Shown: positions 36,441 through 46,035, counted from the first letter of the stretch. The stretch is 64,000 nt of DNA from Brucella intermedia LMG 3301 (GCF_000182645.1 NZ_ACQA01000001.1:1488001-1552000), one strand, 5' to 3'. Numbers and translations: made by a program. Notes: generated from the sequence alone by a model not told the origin.

Positions 36441-37370
36441 TCACGCCTTGCCCTGCGCCTGACGCAGACGCGGATCGAGATAACCATAGAGAAGATCGAC
36501 CACGAAATTGGAGATCACCATCGTCGCGGCCACGAGAAGCAGGATGCATTGCACGATTGCGAGATCGCGATTGGCTACCGAAACCACCAGCAATCTGCCC
36601 ACCCCCGGCCAGGAAAAGAGCGACTCTACCACCACTGCGCCTGCAATCAGCGATCCGACCATAAACCCAACGATCGTGACAATCGGAATAGCCGCGTTAG
36701 GCAGTGCGTGCCGCCAGACAACATTGCGCCAAGACACGCCTTTGGCGCTCGCCGTGCGAATATAGGGCTGCCCCAGAATCTCGATCATCGCGCTGCGGGA
36801 AAAACGCGCCAGAATAGCCGCACCGCCCAGTCCCATCGTGATGATAGGGAGAATGGCGTGCATCCAGCTATCCTGCCCCCCCGAAGGCAACCATCCAAGC
36901 GATACCGAGAACACGAGCACGAGCAGCAGGCCGAGTACGAAACTCGGCAACGTGAAGCCAATGACAGCCGTTGCCATGACGGCCCGGTCAATGAAGCTGT
37001 TGCGGTGCAGCGCCGCATAAATTCCCGCGGGAATGCCAAGCCCAAGCTTGATCAGCAACGCCGGTATCGTAAGCTGAAGGGTGGCAGGGATGCGCTCCGC
37101 CACGAGCGTGATCGCAGACTGACCGTCGCGCATCGATATTCCAAGATCGCCACGCGCGATGGCTCCGAAATAACGCAAATATTGCTGCCAGAGGGGATCA
37201 TCGAGACCCCAGTTCTTCCGGAATGCAGCTATGGCTTCCGGCGGAGCGTCCGGTCCCATGATGATCTGGGCTGGATCGCCAGACATGCGCAACACCACAA
37301 AGGCAAATGTCACCACCAGAAGAATGGTCACAAATGCACGGAATCCGCGAACCATCAGAAATCTAAGCAT
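36441..37370 (-). CDS. Peptide/nickel-type ABC transporter permease (DppB family)
   Basis: 309 residues from ATG 37370 (MLRFLMVRGFRAFVTILLVV), the normal DppB start; it overlaps the upstream ATPase stop by 8 nt. The family markers GLDDPLWQQYLRYFGAIARGDLG and the EAA region YIRTASAKGVSWRNVVWRHALPN are present, with six transmembrane helices. Forms the translocation pore with the DppC-type subunit. Confidence 0.9.
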   Translation of the reverse strand: MLRFLMVRGFRAFVTILLVVTFAFVVLRMSGDPAQIIMGPDAPPEAIAAFRKNWGLDDPLWQQYLRYFGAIARGDLGISMRDGQSAITLVAERIPATLQLTIPALLIKLGLGIPAGIYAALHRNSFIDRAVMATAVIGFTLPSFVLGLLLVLVFSVSLGWLPSGGQDSWMHAILPIITMGLGGAAILARFSRSAMIEILGQPYIRTASAKGVSWRNVVWRHALPNAAIPIVTIVGFMVGSLIAGAVVVESLFSWPGVGRLLVVSVANRDLAIVQCILLLVAATMVISNFVVDLLYGYLDPRLRQAQGKA

Positions 37371-38352
37371 GAATATTGTCCGTCTGCGCGGTTCCGGCAA
37401 AATGGCAGGCCACTTTGCGTCCCGCTGGCATGTCGAGGAGTTCAGGTACCTCGCTGCTGCAGCGTGGAGCGGCAAAACGGCAGCGGGGATGAAAGGCACA
37501 GCCATTGGGCCGCGCCGCAGGATTAGGCGGCTCACCCTGCAGAATGATGCGATCGCTGAGCGGCGTTCCCGCGACAGGAACGCTCGACACGAGTGCCTGC
37601 GTATAGGGGTGAAGCGGCTTGGCAAAAACTTCGTCAGAGGAAGCTTCTTCGACGATACGGCCCAGATACATGACCGCGACACGATCCGATATATTGCGCA
37701 CCACCTTCAGATCATGGCTGATGAAAACCATCGCAATGCCTTCGCGTTCCTGCAAATCCCGCAGAAGGTTTACGACCTGCGCCTGAATAGAAACATCCAG
37801 CGCTGATACTGGTTCATCACAGACAATAAGTTGCGGCCTGGACGCGATGGCCCGCGCGATGACGACGCGCTGACGTTGCCCGCCGGAAAGCTCATGCGGG
37901 TAGCGTGAAGCCTGATCGGGACGAAGCCCCACCGCTCGCATCAATTCGGCGACACGGGCTTTCCGCTCATCCGGGGTCCCAATGCCGTGTATTTCCAGCG
38001 GCTCGGCTATCTGACGGCCAATAGGTAACCGCCGGTCCAGAGCAGCAAGAGGGTCCTGATAAACGAGTTGCATGCGCGCGCGTAAAGCGCGCCAGCTCGC
38101 CGTCTTTTGACGCGGCAGAGCTGAGCCCTCAAAGGTGACTTCCCCTTCGCTGGGATCTTCCAGACCGAGAAGCAGGCGTCCAGTTGTGGATTTGCCTGAA
38201 CCGGATTCGCCAACAATTCCGAGCGTCGTCGCCGGAGCTACCGACAGGGAAAGCCCATCTACAGCGCGAACTGCAACTGGTTGCGCGAACAGCCCTTTGC
38301 GTGACGTATAGGTTTTGACAAGGTCGCGGGCTTCGATGAGAGCGGCTGTCAT
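37363..38352 (-). CDS. Peptide-type ABC transporter ATPase (DppF/OppF family)
   Basis: 329 residues. Walker A GESGSGKST, ABC signature LSGGQRQRVVIARAIA, Walker B LIVCDEPVSALD, and an oligopeptide/dipeptide C-terminal extension with a cysteine pattern (CAFHPRCRFAAPRC) that in relatives can hold an iron-sulfur cluster. It overlaps the DppD-type gene by 4 nt (ATGA). Works as a heterodimer with that protein to power the DppB/C permeases. Confidence 0.92.
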   Translation of the reverse strand: MTAALIEARDLVKTYTSRKGLFAQPVAVRAVDGLSLSVAPATTLGIVGESGSGKSTTGRLLLGLEDPSEGEVTFEGSALPRQKTASWRALRARMQLVYQDPLAALDRRLPIGRQIAEPLEIHGIGTPDERKARVAELMRAVGLRPDQASRYPHELSGGQRQRVVIARAIASRPQLIVCDEPVSALDVSIQAQVVNLLRDLQEREGIAMVFISHDLKVVRNISDRVAVMYLGRIVEEASSDEVFAKPLHPYTQALVSSVPVAGTPLSDRIILQGEPPNPAARPNGCAFHPRCRFAAPRCSSEVPELLDMPAGRKVACHFAGTAQTDNIHA

Positions 38353-39383
38353 TGTGCTATCGCCTTTGTACTCGCTTGCGTTGAAACACGACCGCGCATT
38401 GATGGCAGTGAAGACGACGCTGCCGGATAGGGATGAAAACAGGCGACCATGCGCCCCTCACCGGCGTCGTCCTGCGGAACACCAAGCCTTGGAAGACTTC
38501 GCGCGCAGAGGTCGCTCGCGCTCAGGCAGCGTGGCGAGAATGCACAACCATGTGGAAGCTTGCCGGGTTCGGGAACCGTGCCCTCGATGGGGATCAGACG
38601 ATTGCGCCCGCCATCAAGGCTCGGAATGGAATCAAACAGGCCATGCGCATAAGGATGACGGGGCGCGGCGAAGAGCGCTTCGGTCCGGGCCTGCTCGACA
38701 ATACGTCCCGCATACATGACGGAAACCCGTTCGCATATTTGCGAAACAGCGCCGAGATCGTGGCTGATAAACACCAGAGCCATTCCGGTTTCCGCGCGCA
38801 GGGCAGCCAGCAGATCGAGTATTTGAGCCTGGATCGTCGCATCGAGGGCAGTCGTCGGCTCATCAGCGATAAGGATGTCAGGGTTGCCCGCGAGCGCCAT
38901 GGCGATCATCAAACGCTGGTTCTGGCCACCTGAAAATTCGTGCGGGTAATTATCAATACGTCGACGAGCATCGGGAATTCCAACAAGCTCCATCAATCGC
39001 AACGCCTCTGCCCGGGCCGCAGGTCCTCTCAGGCCGCGATGTAGCCGCACGGCTTCCTCTATCTGTCGCCCCACCCGGATAACCGGGTTCAAGGAACTCG
39101 ACGGGTCCTGAAAGATCATTGCGACGCGACCGCCGCGAACATTTTCGAGCGTGCTGCGGGAGGCGGTCAGCAATTCCGTTCCTTCGAGGAGAACACTGCC
39201 GGAGATCGTCGCTTTCTTCGGAAGAAGGCCGAGCGCTGCCAGCCAGGTCACAGACTTGCCGCAGCCGGATTCCCCGACAAGCCCCACAGCTTCGCCACGC
39301 CCAATCGAGAGGTCGATACCATGCAGAACCGGCACACCGTCAAAGGCTACGTGGAGATTGGAAATTTCGACCAGCGGCATCAT
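38349..39383 (-). CDS. Peptide-type ABC transporter ATPase (DppD/OppD family)
   Basis: 344 residues from ATG 39383, chosen because AAGGA lies 5 nt upstream. Walker [10 protein letters not shown], signature [16 protein letters not shown], Walker [13 protein letters not shown], and the C-terminal [14 protein letters not shown] cysteine segment. Note the Walker A ends in Ser-Val rather than the usual Ser-Thr, as in several OppD relatives. Overlaps the next ATPase gene by 4 nt. A 10-bp hairpin separates it from the solute-binding protein gene. Confidence 0.91.
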   Translation of the reverse strand: MMPLVEISNLHVAFDGVPVLHGIDLSIGRGEAVGLVGESGCGKSVTWLAALGLLPKKATISGSVLLEGTELLTASRSTLENVRGGRVAMIFQDPSSSLNPVIRVGRQIEEAVRLHRGLRGPAARAEALRLMELVGIPDARRRIDNYPHEFSGGQNQRLMIAMALAGNPDILIADEPTTALDATIQAQILDLLAALRAETGMALVFISHDLGAVSQICERVSVMYAGRIVEQARTEALFAAPRHPYAHGLFDSIPSLDGGRNRLIPIEGTVPEPGKLPHGCAFSPRCLSASDLCARSLPRLGVPQDDAGEGRMVACFHPYPAASSSLPSMRGRVSTQASTKAIAQ

Positions 39384-39435
39384 GCAATCCTTCTGGTTCA
39401 TTCACATTGGCGGGGCGGGAAGCCCCGAAGGACAA

Positions 39436-39460
39436 GCGAGCCCGGTCAGACCGGGCTCGC
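39436..39460 (-). terminator. Intercistronic hairpin after the solute-binding protein gene
   Basis: A perfect 10-bp stem, gcgagcccgg / ccgggctcgc, with a 5-nt loop lies 2 nt after the binding-protein stop and 52 nt before the next start. No T run follows, so it most likely stabilises the upstream mRNA or attenuates, giving more binding protein than ATPase. Confidence 0.65.
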
Positions 39461-39462
39461 TA

Positions 39463-41109
39463 CTACAAATGGTTCAAGCCCAGTTGTTCTTGCGGAAGTC
39501 CATCGCGAAAGCGGGTGCCCGCCTTCCACTTCAATGACTTCGGCTTGGCCGTGAACGTCGCGTTCTGATGGAGGACCGTGTAGGCTGGGTCTTCACGTTC
39601 GCAGATTTCCAGCATCCGCTTGAACGCTTCCTTGCGCTTCGCGTGATCCGTGCTTGTTTCCAGAATGACGGAAAGCTTGTTTGCTTCCTCATTCGTCCAT
39701 TCGCCGACCTGCTGCTGCTGGCCGTTCGGGCCGTGCTGGCTGACGATGGAAGAAACAGGATCGTTGAACGGCGCAGAATTGGACCAATCACGCACTGCGC
39801 GTCCCGGGCTCTTTTCCAGGATTTGCTGCCAGTTTTCCTTCATCTGGATTTCGACGTTCAGGCCCACCTGATTCCACATCTCCACAAGGATCTGCGCGGT
39901 CGGGGTCTGGTTAGTGTAGTAATTGTTTAGCAGGCGGTAAGGGATTGCATCACCCTTGTAACCGGCCTCTTTCAGAAGCTGCTTGGCGAGATCGGGGTTA
40001 TATTCCGGAACATTCCAGCCCTGGACGAACATATCGCCATAATAATCCCACTGAAGCCCTGCCGGAACGACCGTGCGGCCAGCCCACAGCGAATCCACGA
40101 TCGCCTGACGATCGATGGCGTGGGTAAATGCGCGACGCACCAGCGGATTTTCAAGCTGCGGATGGAACTTGTCGAAAACGGTCAGACGATGGTTAAGGAT
40201 CGTACCGCCTTGGACCTCGAAAGCGTCGTTCTTTTCGATGCCCTCGATCTGGTCCGGCGGAATGTCGCAGGCGAACTGATACTCACCAGAGAGCAGACCA
40301 TTGATGCGGGAGGCTACTTCCGGCACTTCGATGAAACGGATTTGCTTCAGCGGCGGGCGTCCGCCCCAATATTCGTCATGAGCTTCGAGCACCAGCATGT
40401 TGTCTGGCTTAAACTCGACAACCTTGTAGGGGCCGGTGGTGATCGGCTTGCGCGCCCAATCGAGATAGCTTGGGGATTCCTCCCAACCGCGGCGGCTCAT
40501 GATCTGGCTGCCGTAACGCGAGATGCGGCCTTCCATGGTGACGTCCGGCGTACCGTTCTTGAAACGCACCGTATATTTGTCGACCACTTCCACACCCAGC
40601 AGGGCTGGCCAGGAACGGCGGGCAGTCGCGGGTACTTCCAGCGGCAGTTCCTTGCTTTCGCGACCGAGCGGATTTTTCTCCGTAACATAAATCGTCTTGC
40701 CTTCGGCTGGCTGCGTGTCACCGAACATGCGTTCCTTGCCGAAGGTAAAGGCAACGTCTTCGGCGGTCATCTCGTCGTCATTGTGGAACTTCACGCCCTG
40801 ACGGAGTTTCAATTCGACGGTCTTGTCGTCAATGCGGGTCCATTCGGTCGCAAGGCCCGGCACGGCAGAAAGCCCGCCCAACCAGTCACGGTCGATCAGC
40901 GCTTCCCAGATACTGGAGAAGAAGACGCGTTCGCCGACATTCGACTGTTCGCGAAGGACGTCGAGCGTATTGCTGTTCGCCACCTTTTGCACGGCAATGG
41001 TGATCGATGGGCGATTGTCAGCCTGTGCGATGGCAAAGCGCGGCAGGATGAGCGAACCCGCGGCACCGGCTGAAAGTCCAAGCATCCCGCGTCGGGTCAG
41101 ATTGATCAT
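39463..41109 (-). CDS. ABC transporter solute-binding protein, family 5, Tat-exported
   Basis: 548 residues. The N-terminus LTRRGMLGLSAGAAGSLILPRFAIAQ has a twin-arginine motif followed by a hydrophobic stretch, so export by Tat is likely. The mature protein is a family-5 (DppA/OppA) binding protein with VELKLRQGVKFHNDDEMTAEDV and RRAFTHAIDRQAIVDSLW. CAGGAG precedes ATG 41109. It starts 15 nt after the hydrolase stop. Family members bind peptides, opines, glycosides or nickel; the ligand here is unknown. Confidence 0.92.
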   Translation of the reverse strand: MINLTRRGMLGLSAGAAGSLILPRFAIAQADNRPSITIAVQKVANSNTLDVLREQSNVGERVFFSSIWEALIDRDWLGGLSAVPGLATEWTRIDDKTVELKLRQGVKFHNDDEMTAEDVAFTFGKERMFGDTQPAEGKTIYVTEKNPLGRESKELPLEVPATARRSWPALLGVEVVDKYTVRFKNGTPDVTMEGRISRYGSQIMSRRGWEESPSYLDWARKPITTGPYKVVEFKPDNMLVLEAHDEYWGGRPPLKQIRFIEVPEVASRINGLLSGEYQFACDIPPDQIEGIEKNDAFEVQGGTILNHRLTVFDKFHPQLENPLVRRAFTHAIDRQAIVDSLWAGRTVVPAGLQWDYYGDMFVQGWNVPEYNPDLAKQLLKEAGYKGDAIPYRLLNNYYTNQTPTAQILVEMWNQVGLNVEIQMKENWQQILEKSPGRAVRDWSNSAPFNDPVSSIVSQHGPNGQQQQVGEWTNEEANKLSVILETSTDHAKRKEAFKRMLEICEREDPAYTVLHQNATFTAKPKSLKWKAGTRFRDGLPQEQLGLNHL

Positions 41110-41124
41110 TGGTTGCTCCTGAGA

Positions 41125-42669
41125 TCAATGGTTGCGCGTTGTCAGCCCTTGCGGGCTGGATCTGTAATGGGTGAGTGTCCGGTCGGCATGAGACAGCCGC
41201 CACGACAATGCCTTCTGGGCATAGTCACGAACGAGGGCCGCATAAGCAGGATCGCCAGCCAGATTGTTGAATTCATGCGGGTCTGCCTTCAGATCGAAGA
41301 ACAGCGGCGGCAGGGCGGCGAAATGCACGTACTTGTAGTTTTCGTCCTCGATCACACAGAGGCTGCAATCATCCTGAGAAAGCTGGACCGAGTTCTGCGG
41401 CTGATCGTAGAAGACATCGCGAAAATCGAACTCGTAATGCAGTTCCGTGCGCCAGTCGGAGGGCTTTCCCTCAGCCAGAAACGGCAACAGCGAACGGCCG
41501 TCGCAGGCGCGAGGCGTTTCCCCGCCCAGCCATTCGAGGATGGTCGGCATGACGTCGATGCTTTCGGAGAAGCCTTCTTCGATCCGGCCTGCGTGCCGGT
41601 TCTGTCCCGCAACCTTTATGACCAAGGGAATACGGAAGCTTTCGGCATTGTAACCGATCTTGCCGAGCAGGTGATGATCGCCCAACTGTTCGCCATGATC
41701 GCTCGTGAAGATGATCAGCGTGTCGTCCCACTGACCGGTTTCATCGAGATAGGCAAAGACCCTCCCCAGGCAATCGTCGATCTCGGTGATCAGTCCGCAA
41801 TAGGTAGCGCGCATCTGGCGAATTTCGCCCTCATCAAGCGTTGCTCCCGAGCCTTCCGCGCCATGGAAGAACGAACCGCGTCTGATGTGATCGATATAGT
41901 GCTTCATGAGCGGATGCTGTGCCGCTTCGGCATCCGGATTCTCCGCACGTATAGGCGCAGGCATATCTTCGGCCTTGTACATCGCATGGTAGGGCGCGGA
42001 GGCTACGAAAGGCGGATGCGGGCGATAATAGCCAAGATGCAGGAAGAAAGGCTTGCCGTCCCTGCCCTTCAGATATGTCAGAGCGCGCTCCGTGAAGAAT
42101 GTCGAATCCGAAAATTCCTTCGGAATGCGCGACGGTTTGTCGGTAGCGCCGGGAACGGAATGTTCACCTTCCGGCAGCCAGATATCTTCGCGGTTCTCTG
42201 GCAGTTCGAAGCCGTTTTGGGCCACCCAGCCAAAATACCCATCCATATTGGGCTCGAATGCGCCAACCGAACGAAAGCCGTCCATAATGTCGCCCAGGAC
42301 CGTGAAACGCGGATCCCTTGCAGAGGTTGTGCGCGGATCAGGTGTCGTGGTGGTGTAACCAATGAGCGCGGGATCGTAGCCAATGGCGCGCAGGGCCTTG
42401 CCAAGGTTTAGATGGCGCTGGTCAAGCGGAACAGTGTTCTGCACCGCCCGGTGGTTCATCAGGTAGAGGCCCGTTAGCAGGCTTGCCCTTGCCGGACCAC
42501 ACGGCACGCACGTCGTGACATGATTGCGGAAGGTCAAGCCTTCCCGACAAAGACGATCAAGATTGGGAGTTTTAAGGAAAGGTTCGCGCCCCTCCGCCCG
42601 CATCAGGTGAGGGATAAAATCTGCTCGCCATTGATCAACGACGATAAGCAGGACATTTTTTCTGGTCAT
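41125..42669 (-). CDS. Phosphonate monoester hydrolase / phosphodiesterase (sulfatase superfamily)
   Basis: 514 residues. The formylglycine motif C-G-P-A-R is at residues 57-61 in TTCVPCGPARASLLTGLY, so Cys57 should be converted to formylglycine. The flanking sequence (NHRAVQNTVPLDQRHLNLGKALR, then DPALIGYTTTTPDPRT) matches the rhizobial/Burkholderia phosphonate monoester hydrolases, which hydrolyse phosphonate monoesters, phosphate diesters and sulfate esters promiscuously. Metal ligands include DQWRAD (D12) and TSDHGEQLGDH near residue 325. There is no signal peptide, so it acts in the cytoplasm. First gene of an operon with a peptide-type ABC importer. Natural substrate unknown. Confidence 0.9.
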   Translation of the reverse strand: MTRKNVLLIVVDQWRADFIPHLMRAEGREPFLKTPNLDRLCREGLTFRNHVTTCVPCGPARASLLTGLYLMNHRAVQNTVPLDQRHLNLGKALRAIGYDPALIGYTTTTPDPRTTSARDPRFTVLGDIMDGFRSVGAFEPNMDGYFGWVAQNGFELPENREDIWLPEGEHSVPGATDKPSRIPKEFSDSTFFTERALTYLKGRDGKPFFLHLGYYRPHPPFVASAPYHAMYKAEDMPAPIRAENPDAEAAQHPLMKHYIDHIRRGSFFHGAEGSGATLDEGEIRQMRATYCGLITEIDDCLGRVFAYLDETGQWDDTLIIFTSDHGEQLGDHHLLGKIGYNAESFRIPLVIKVAGQNRHAGRIEEGFSESIDVMPTILEWLGGETPRACDGRSLLPFLAEGKPSDWRTELHYEFDFRDVFYDQPQNSVQLSQDDCSLCVIEDENYKYVHFAALPPLFFDLKADPHEFNNLAGDPAYAALVRDYAQKALSWRLSHADRTLTHYRSSPQGLTTRNH

Positions 42670-42673
42670 GTTG

Positions 42674-42692
42674 GCCTCGTTATTTCCGAGGC
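42674..42692 (-). promoter_or_regulatory. Hairpin covering the hydrolase ribosome-binding site
   Basis: On the minus strand GCCTCG-GAAATAA-CGAGGC folds into a 6-bp stem whose 3' arm contains the GAGG Shine-Dalgarno sequence, 4 nt before the ATG at 42669. Folding would hide the ribosome-binding site. Confidence 0.5.
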
Positions 42693-42699
42693 TTACTAG

Positions 42700-42730
42700 G
42701 ACCCTTGTATTTCAAGGGCATGACCCTTGT
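42700..42730. promoter_or_regulatory. Repeated CCCTTG motif, candidate operator of the hydrolase-importer operon
   Basis: GACCCTTGT occurs twice as a direct repeat (42700-42708 and 42722-42730, 22 nt apart, two helical turns). An inverted copy CAAGGG at 42713-42718 lies between them, giving the palindrome CCCTTG-TATTT-CAAGGG. It lies 30-60 nt upstream of the hydrolase start. Confidence 0.45.
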
Positions 42731-42760
42731 GTAATGTTTTGGTGAAGCTCTGATTACAAG

Positions 42761-42783
42761 AACGCCGGCCAAAGGCCGGCGTT
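42761..42783. terminator. Terminator downstream of the AsmA-like gene
   Basis: A perfect 10-bp stem, aacgccggcc / ggccggcgtt, with a 3-nt loop lies 25 nt after the stop at 42809. On the minus strand it is followed by cttgtaa; on the plus strand by tcgctt. Confidence 0.75.
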
Positions 42784-42808
42784 TCGCTTATGTCGATTGA
42801 ATAGCCGA

Positions 42809-44857
42809 TTATTCCGTCTTGGCTTCGATATCGACCTTGTCGAGCAAAGTGAGCGGATCCTGCGACGCAGCTACCATTTCAAGGGCGCCAATGCCCTTAT
42901 CGGCTTTCGCCTTGACGGCCAGCTCGAAAATATTCGGCTTTGCAAGGAAGGTAGAAAACGCCGCCGCAACATCCTGTAACTGCGGCTGATCCGCTGCCAG
43001 TTCCTGTAGAGCGGCTGCAGCTATCAGAGACACAGTGCTGCGCACTTCGTCTTCGGTCATATTATTTTCCTGGGCATACATTTTGATGCCCTTGGCGATG
43101 ATACCCTTTTCCTGGATTTTGAGGTTTACCTGCTTGGCCTTGAGCCCAAGCAAAGCGACCTGTGTCATCACCTTGTCACCTGAGAAGAACTCCTTGGTGA
43201 AGCCCCCCATCAAGCCCGACATGGACACGGACCCCATATCCTTACCGCTGACCGAGATGTCCTTGATGATCAGATTCTGGTTTGCTTCATCCCAGTTGGC
43301 CTCGAAATTTGAGGACATGGTGAGACGGTCATAACCAAGTTTGCGAAGCTGCTGGTAGAATTCGTCATCGCCCTGTGCCGGCACTTTGAGCGACATATCT
43401 TCGTAAGCCACGCGCACGTCGGTCGGAATGCCGTTGTAAGGCTTGTTGAGAGAGACTTCATAGCTCTTCATGGCAAACTGAATGCGTTTCGGCAGCGAAG
43501 GAACCGACGTTTCTTCCGTGGCAGCCTGATCCGCATCGTCCGCGTTTTCTTCGCCTGTATCTACATCTTCAGATTCGTCGTATGGCAGGTCTGCGTCGAT
43601 TCCCACAATCCGAAGCGTACCGAATTCTGGAAGCATGGTCGTATAAGGGAAGTTCTCAATCTGATCGTCGCTCAGCGCCGCAAACTTTTTCAACGCTTCG
43701 ATTGATGTCGCCCAGGAGAAGCCCTGCAAGGAAGCTTCTTCCATCTTCATGTAATCCGGGCCTTCCGCAAACCCGAAACCCTTGATGGTCGTGTCCATCT
43801 TCTGATTGTCGAAAGCGACCGCAATGCGTTCGATGCCGCCCTTGCCCTTCGAGGCGTCGGTAGGCTCGATCTTCATGCCGATCAGCTCGACATCACCCTT
43901 GCCGATCGTCTCGAACAGGGAGGTCAGCTGGAGAATAAGCTCACGCGTTTCTGCCGGGGAAGGTTCGTCCATCTTTTCGAGAGCTTGCAGCTTTTGCAAA
44001 CTTTCGGTGAATGGTACGGCAGGCATACGAGCTGAAAAGCCGTTGCTGCGAACTTCATCGTAGCTGAAGGTCACATCCTTCGTCTTCATGACGATATTTT
44101 TCGCCGAGAACGGACCGTAGACCGGCTTGGCCTCCTTGTCGTCCGGACCTGCCTTCTCGGTATAAAGGCGTGCAAGGAAGACACCATCTATGTCCTTGCC
44201 TTCTGCGGCACCGATGGTGCCCGTCATTTTGTCTGTGGCTTTTTCGCCGTCTTCGTCAGGAACTTCAACCGTAAAGTCGAAATCTGTGCTGCCAGCGGTA
44301 TAGCGAGCAACCTTACCGAGGTTGATATCTTCCAGCGCAACGTCCTTGTAGACAATGTTCTGTTCGTTATTCGCAACCGTCTGGACGACCTTGATTTCCT
44401 GCGCGGTGAGGCGCTTTGCCGAGAAACGGCCAACGCGCTCCGGCAGCGTGAGACCGCTATTGCCGAAAGTGTCCTTCAGCATGGCGCTATCGAAATTGGC
44501 GTCTTCGATCGCCACGCTTGGAATGGAAATCTTGTAGTTTCCGATCTCTGTATCGATGCCCGACGCATTCAGCATCCCCGTGAGGAACAGGAACTTCGGG
44601 CGACCATCGACCGACGCAATACGAACGTTAGAGCCATCCTTCAGCGGCAACGTCACGTCGCGCAGGTGGATACGTCCGAGAAAATCCGCGTCGACGGAAG
44701 ATGCCTTGCCGCCACGCTTTTCAAGCTGCGATGTAATGGTCTTCTCAAGTGTGAATTTGTATCCGGTCAAACCGGCGGCAGCGATAGCGATTATCGCAAC
44801 AGCCGCCCACAGCGCCTTGCGCCCACCCTTGCGGGTTCCGTTCTTTGCCTGCTCCAC
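42809..44857 (-). CDS. Large membrane-anchored protein of unknown function, AsmA/DUF945-like in appearance
   Basis: 682 residues starting at GTG 44857, with AAAGGA upstream. A basic N-terminus (NGTRKGGRKALW) and one transmembrane helix (AAVAIIAIAAAGLTGYKF) anchor a large periplasmic part made of beta-strand-like repeats (VTLPLKDGSNVRIASVDGRPKF, then IVYKDVALEDINLGKVARY). An acidic insert (DESEDVDTGEENADDADQAATEE) sits near residue 425. I did not recognise a named family; overall it resembles AsmA-like or DUF945 proteins that span the periplasm. Monocistronic between two intergenic regions. Confidence 0.7.
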   Translation of the reverse strand: MEQAKNGTRKGGRKALWAAVAIIAIAAAGLTGYKFTLEKTITSQLEKRGGKASSVDADFLGRIHLRDVTLPLKDGSNVRIASVDGRPKFLFLTGMLNASGIDTEIGNYKISIPSVAIEDANFDSAMLKDTFGNSGLTLPERVGRFSAKRLTAQEIKVVQTVANNEQNIVYKDVALEDINLGKVARYTAGSTDFDFTVEVPDEDGEKATDKMTGTIGAAEGKDIDGVFLARLYTEKAGPDDKEAKPVYGPFSAKNIVMKTKDVTFSYDEVRSNGFSARMPAVPFTESLQKLQALEKMDEPSPAETRELILQLTSLFETIGKGDVELIGMKIEPTDASKGKGGIERIAVAFDNQKMDTTIKGFGFAEGPDYMKMEEASLQGFSWATSIEALKKFAALSDDQIENFPYTTMLPEFGTLRIVGIDADLPYDESEDVDTGEENADDADQAATEETSVPSLPKRIQFAMKSYEVSLNKPYNGIPTDVRVAYEDMSLKVPAQGDDEFYQQLRKLGYDRLTMSSNFEANWDEANQNLIIKDISVSGKDMGSVSMSGLMGGFTKEFFSGDKVMTQVALLGLKAKQVNLKIQEKGIIAKGIKMYAQENNMTEDEVRSTVSLIAAAALQELAADQPQLQDVAAAFSTFLAKPNIFELAVKAKADKGIGALEMVAASQDPLTLLDKVDIEAKTE

Positions 44858-45204
44858 GATGCTGGTCCTTTCAGCGCAAATTAAAACGGTGTCTGTGCCA
44901 GCTTATTGTCTAGAGCGAATTCGCAGTCGAAAGGGAGGCTTTGACATTGCGTTAATACGGCTGAAACAACTGCTTGAAACACACAGCCTGAATCGGTCAG
45001 GCAGACAGATGCTCTAACTACCTGAAATTGCAAGCGCAAGAAGGGATATAAAAATTTCTCACAATATTTTATGCTTTGCTCAAGCAATACTCGAACAAAG
45101 CAACATACAAATATTCGCAATCTCGACGGAAATATCTATCAAACCATTTCAGTTGGCAAACCAGGCTCCAACCCCTCATTCGAACATACGGATACTGTCA
45201 GCCG
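44858..45204. other. AT-rich intergenic region
   Basis: 347 bases with no credible gene. It holds the promoter of the AsmA-like gene and the 3' end of the importer-SDR transcript; a hairpin tcagccgc-taaa-gcggctga (45198-45217) overlaps the SDR stop codon. Confidence 0.5.
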
Positions 45205-46014
45205 CTAAAGCGGCTGATCTGGATGCGGAGATGCACCATACGCGCCCCAGACGGATTGATCGAAATTCACGATGGCGCCGGTCATCAATCCGGATTCTTC
45301 TGAGGCCAGGAAAGCTATCGCACGGGCAACTTCGGCCGGATCGATCAGCCTTCCGAAAGGCTGGCTCCGGGCCGCTTCATCGAGCCAGTTCGCCGGCGCA
45401 TTGTGAAATTCGCGCTGGATCCGATCCTCGCCGTCCGATGCCATCCAGCCAATATTCAGGCTATTGATGCGAATGCGGTTGCGAAGCACCGAATAGGCCA
45501 CGTTGCGGGTCAACGTGTCGAGCGCCCCCTTGGAAGCACAGTAAGCTGCAATGAATGGCTGGCCGCCCATGGAGGACATCGAAGAAATATTGACGATGGT
45601 TCCCTCAATCTTGTCGCGTCGGAAGAGCTTTATCGCTTCCTGAATGAGGAAGAACGGCGCTCGCATATTCACCGCAAACAAACGGTCGAACAGTTCGGGG
45701 TCGGTATCCAGAATGGTGCCCCGATCCGTCAGACCAGCAGCGTTTACGAGGACGTCGAGCCGTCCAAACACACTATCAGCTTCCGAGATGATCTTGCGGC
45801 AGTCTTCCACGTTCTGAAGATCGGCCTGAACGAAAACGGCTTCTGTTCCCGTATTTATCAACTGATCGACCTGTGCCTGCCCCTTCTCAGCCGAACGCCC
45901 GCATATCACGAGACCTTTCGCCCCTCTTTCAGCAAACAGTTTCGCCGTTGCTGCTCCCAGCCCTTGGGTGCTTCCCGTTATGACAGCAACTTTACCGCTG
46001 AATTGTCCGTTCAT
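45205..46014 (-). CDS. SDR-family NAD(P)-dependent oxidoreductase
   Basis: 269 residues, classical short-chain dehydrogenase. The cofactor motif TGSTQGLG is at residues 13-20, NAAG near 91, the active-site serine in [10 protein letters not shown], and the catalytic pair Y158-x3-K162 in [15 protein letters not shown] lies before ATG 46014. It follows the sugar-type ABC ATPase gene by 21 nt, so it probably oxidises the imported sugar or polyol. Exact substrate unknown. Confidence 0.9.
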   Translation of the reverse strand: MNGQFSGKVAVITGSTQGLGAATAKLFAERGAKGLVICGRSAEKGQAQVDQLINTGTEAVFVQADLQNVEDCRKIISEADSVFGRLDVLVNAAGLTDRGTILDTDPELFDRLFAVNMRAPFFLIQEAIKLFRRDKIEGTIVNISSMSSMGGQPFIAAYCASKGALDTLTRNVAYSVLRNRIRINSLNIGWMASDGEDRIQREFHNAPANWLDEAARSQPFGRLIDPAEVARAIAFLASEESGLMTGAIVNFDQSVWGAYGASPHPDQPL

Positions 46015-46035
46015 TCTACACTCCGAAAATCCCGG

